This document shows positions 60,356 to 64,000 of a stretch of 64,000 bases of DNA, in pieces. This DNA is from Larimichthys crocea (Eukaryota > Chordata > Actinopteri > Sciaenidae): contig NC_040016.1 of assembly GCF_000972845.2 (NCBI RefSeq), forward strand, positions 14,094,701 to 14,158,700. The letters are read 5' to 3'. The position numbers and the translations under genes are program-made. The stretch's first letter is position 1, and every line of letters begins with the position of its first letter. The notes beneath the pieces are model-generated. The model was not told the DNA's origin and made no database searches. It worked only from the letters and a program-made list of their open reading frames with translations.

Positions 60356-60650
60356 TCAAATTAAATCAAATCAAATCAAATTTTATTTGTATAGCCCAAA
60401 GTCATTATAGGCCAAAGTACATTTGCCTGGGAGGGCTTTACAATCTGTACAGGGTGTGACACCCTCTGTCCTTAGACCCTCGGTTCGAGTGAAGAAAAAC
60501 TTGCCCACAAAAAACCCTTTAACAGGGAAATAAGGTGGAAGAAGCCTCAGGAAGAGCCACAGAGGAGGGATCCCTCTCCCAGGACGGACAGACATGCAAT
60601 GTATGTCACGTGTACAGGACAAATCAACACAAACATAGTGTACAAACATT
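60356..60650. repeat. Interspersed fish repeat with (AAATC)n head
   Basis: A short AAATC tandem leads into TTTTATTTGTATAGCCCAAA, GGGCTTTACAATCTGTACAG and AGGAGGGATCCCTCTCCCAG, a highly repeated fish sequence. It abuts the preceding repeat, suggesting a nested or composite insertion. Confidence 0.7.
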
Positions 60651-63640
60651 TGATATAATGGTATTTGAAAAAAAAAAAATAGAGTTGCTTTAAACTGATT
60701 TTAAAAATGTATAAATACCTTCCACTATCAAATGTAAACTCTTTGCTGGCTCCTAAAATTCTCAAATTTCCAGAAAAATTGAGATGATGAGCTCAGTCCT
60801 CTTTGGCACAGCCTTTATGACATGACGATGATTTCATCGGTGGACTGTTGGGCGTTCAAAACACTTCCAGTCAATATTACTGCACTTTCAGTTCGATAAA
60901 TGTATTATTCAGATAACAACAAAGCAATTATATCTTCTGTCTTAATAATACATTTCCATTAAGCTTCATGATAGTGCTCCCTCTGTAATATTGAAGTTTA
61001 AATTTGGGTTTCTAAGGTGTTTCAATATTTTCCCTGTTCATCTGATGTGCTGTCTTGAAACGATTTGCCTCAAACGTATTGTAATTAGATGCTATTGACT
61101 CATTTTCTCTTTATCTTATGAAGTTTTGGGTTACTGTCGCCTGTGGTCATACCGAGTTGCACTCATTGTGCGTTATGCCTCTGGATTCAATGGTGAAAAT
61201 GATATTACTGCTTTGATCCTCTGTTCTGTCCTTAGTCATTGCTGTATCATACAACCATTAACATTAAAGTGCTCATAGAAATTAGCTTAGTCATTCTGTC
61301 ACACTTGTAGAGTTTCGTCTCCTCTGGTTTTGGACTTGAAAAAAAAAAAATCCCCAAAGCGTCAGAGAATTTATGTGTTTCTCTTCAAAAGCTGGACCAT
61401 ACAATGTCGGGGAAGAGACATTCAGCTTCAGATACAGCTTTCAGGTTTTGGCAATGAATATCTTTTTGTTCAGTTTTACAGTATCTTCTCAGTGCAGAGT
61501 CAGAGGCTGCCATAAACCTACAGCTCCTTTTCAGTACAGCAGCAAAGGCCAAGGCAAAGGTCAACCCATGTGACTCAATGATGCCATATTGATGGGTGTG
61601 CTGTAATGAGATCCTGTTAAGTGACATGGAAGCAAAAGTATGCTACGCTCAGATGGAGACATGAGCCTCAATCTGTTTTCCTGGAGTTCTCTAACTTTTT
61701 CTGTATTATCTCTCTTGGTTGTTGTTGTCTTGAAGCAGCTTGAGGCCCTAAGCTGAACTTGGGGGGGCTTCTCCTGCTGCCGTTGCTGATGCCAGACAGA
61801 GGATGAGATGAGAGGGTATTTGAGTCTGAGTTATGTGTGTGTCTGCTATTTATACTGCTATGAGAAGTGCTTCCGCTAATAGTTCAGTGCCTGGTGAAGA
61901 CAGGAAGCCCCCTGAGCTTTATCCCACCACTGCCAATCTCCCTGAATTTAGTTACCGCTTGTTTATACACCGTAATACATCTGCCAAACAACATAGAACA
62001 TAAGGCCAAAATAATTCAACCTTATGATGATACTTTTTTTTAATATATATTATTATTATATTATTGTATTATTTATTTAAATGACAATACAAGTGTGCAT
62101 TTATTCTCACATCTCTTTTACTGCCAAACAGTCTGCTCTGTGAGGCCGTACAGCATGGCTAATAAAAACACTACGCTGATTCTACATCAATATATTTAGA
62201 GCAAACCCATGACACAATGACATAGCATGAAGCATATAACATATAGAAACTCAGCTCAGCTGTAAATCAACACATAAGCAGGCAAGCCTTGAGCCTTACA
62301 GTTTCGTGTCATTTCTTATATTGATCTCTGCCTCATGATTTAATGTAAAGGCCTTTTCTGTTTTAGGGTGCTTTGACAAAGGTGGGGGATGGCAACTGTG
62401 ATGCAGGTCATAATTCATCTGTCATTGTTTCCTGCTGAAGGATCTCAGAAGATATCTATTGTTCTCGTTCTCGATTCAGACCCAATTGTTAGCCTTCCTT
62501 TTGTGTTATGTTTTGAATCACGGCTGTGATTTCCTCTGGCAAGACATGTCTTATTGGCAAATACATTTTTTTCAGTTTGTTTTGAGATGCACAACACTGA
62601 CAACATTATTAGAGTGGGCTGCGTTTCATTGCTGTCATAAGGAAAGTATAAAGTCTCAGGTTACCCTGAGGTTCATGTTTACCATGGACTTTGCTTTGGT
62701 GCCTTTCTGAGGAGAGATACTCAGCCTCAATGCCAGTGGGGCCACAGGTAGCTGATATAATCCCAGACATTTAGTCTGGAGTTTGGTTTCACTGGCTGAC
62801 TGAGAATCTAAAACAGAGCTTTCTGAAGCTGAACAAATCCTCTCACTGAACGGGAGGCTTGATTAACAGAGTTAAAAAAAACAAGATTGGAGCGAGGAAA
62901 GGATTTTTGGATGACCTCCAAAAGGTTGCAGAGATAGCAACGGAAAATCAAATGCAAAAGATAAGAAACTCAGCACTGTGCATTATTAAGCCGTTATGAT
63001 GTAACATTTGGTTGTAGTAAAGAGCAAGAGTTTGAGGAAACAGCTTTCCAGAGGTAACAAAAACATGGCTAGTTGCAGTAAATTCCTATTTGTGCATTAA
63101 ACATTAAACAAATGTGATATAAAATGTTGCTAATTACTTGTAGGTTGATTTTGTGGATGAAGCCAGACGAGCTGTTTCATTTTTATCGTCGTCATTTTTA
63201 TAGTTTCTTACTTTTTACGCCGTTGTAAAAATCAACATACTTTTGGTTTTTGCCTTTGTGAATCAAACATAATATCCTCTTTTCTTTTCAGTGCCATATC
63301 TTTTGTTTAAGATAAATGTGTGTCAATGGGGAATAGCATAACTGCTTCACACATTCATAACACAAGGATGAATTTCTGGGAGCTAATTTGCATTAAAATA
63401 GCCAGATAAAAGCAGCTTTTTCACCCTCAGTTTAAGAGTTGAGAATGAACCGCCCCCCCCTTTTCCCTCCATAATTCAATTCCCTGATTTTTCTCCTGCT
63501 CTTCTTTTCTCTCTTGTTGCTAAATCTCTTAGAGGCCATTCACGTGAAAGCCTCGTAAATGTAGCAACTCACCCTGTTGCAGCGCTTATTTATATGAGAG
63601 ATCAGAGGGAGCAAAGGGTATATAGCATCGGCTTTACAGT
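60650..63640. other. Remaining itga7 intron 1 sequence
   Basis: No further integrin exon, RNA gene or clear element was recognised. Several short ORFs here have no protein-like signature. Confidence 0.5.
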
Positions 63641-63645
63641 CTGGC

Positions 63646-63647
63646 AT

Positions 63648-63688
<41 letters not shown>
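63646..63688. repeat. (CA)n microsatellite
   Basis: Uninterrupted CA dinucleotides over about 42 bases in itga7 intron 1. Confidence 0.9.
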
Positions 63689-63689
<1 letters not shown>

Positions 63690-64000
63690 TTAATACTCTT
63701 TACTAGCTCCCACTTACTCTCTGTCTATTTAGCATTCTCTCATTCCTCCACACCAGGCTGCCTGGACCTGAACAAAAGCTCGGTAGGAAGCAGCGCTGCC
63801 TAGCAGAGAGCTTTCAGGAATATTACTCTGCAGACCATGTGCTCACTGGAGGGAGATGGGGGACAATCTGCAGAGTCAGGACGAAACATACAACTACAGG
63901 CTTGATGGAGATGCAGAAGAAATGCAGTTTGGCAGTGAAAGAGGAGCAGGAGCTGATTCTGCATCTGCATTTTACAGATAGTTGGCTGATAAAGTCCTTA

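Noticed and set aside
1..64000. CRISPR arrays, operons, prokaryotic mobile islands
   Set aside because: Nothing of that kind is present; genes are spliced and repeats are typical of a fish nuclear genome.

Overview
This window is vertebrate nuclear DNA, almost certainly from a teleost fish. It has GT-AG spliced genes with long introns, dense (CA)n microsatellites, and several interspersed repeat families I recognise as teleost (hAT-type MITEs, tRNA-derived SINEs, LINE 3' ends). A 10-base N run at 50269-50278 shows it comes from a draft assembly.

Layout. (1) 1-8.2 kb: poc1a (minus), seven 5' coding exons, running off the left edge. Its first intron holds a complete, uninterrupted b9d2 gene on the opposite strand. 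(2) 8.2-22.9 kb: gene-poor DNA with local repeats, a reverse transcriptase remnant and one unrecognised ORF. (3) 22.9-28.1 kb: alas1 (minus), complete, with all 11 exons placed. Its non-coding first exon carries a near-canonical iron-responsive element (IRE). (4) 28.2-32.8 kb: repeat-rich spacer, including an L1-like insertion nested in a MITE. (5) 32.9-45.3 kb: shisa5 (plus), complete in five exons with a 6.6 kb third intron. (6) 44.4-50.0 kb: a direct tandem duplication starting in the shisa5 3' region. One copy carries a solo LTR, and the second copy lies close to the assembly gap. (7) 51.0-53.2 kb: a second, diverged shisa5-like gene (plus) with the same exon phases. (8) 57.9 kb to the end: first coding exon of a laminin-binding integrin alpha chain, best matched to itga7 (plus). 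Its first intron fills the rest of the window.

How the genes relate. poc1a (centriole) and b9d2 (ciliary transition zone) are nested and both serve cilia. alas1 catalyses the first step of heme synthesis. It shows heme-type control (three Cys-Pro heme regulatory motifs) and a possible iron-type control (the IRE, normally associated with the erythroid paralogue alas2). The shisa5 pair looks like an old tandem duplication, separate from the recent non-coding duplication between the two genes.

The strongest candidate for something new is the IRE in the alas1 leader. Next are the intronless b9d2 inside poc1a, with a MITE inserted beside its X-box-like site, and a possible membrane-less shisa5 isoform made by intron retention. 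All exon borders were read by eye from splice sites, reading frame and remembered family sequences. No alignment or database search was run.
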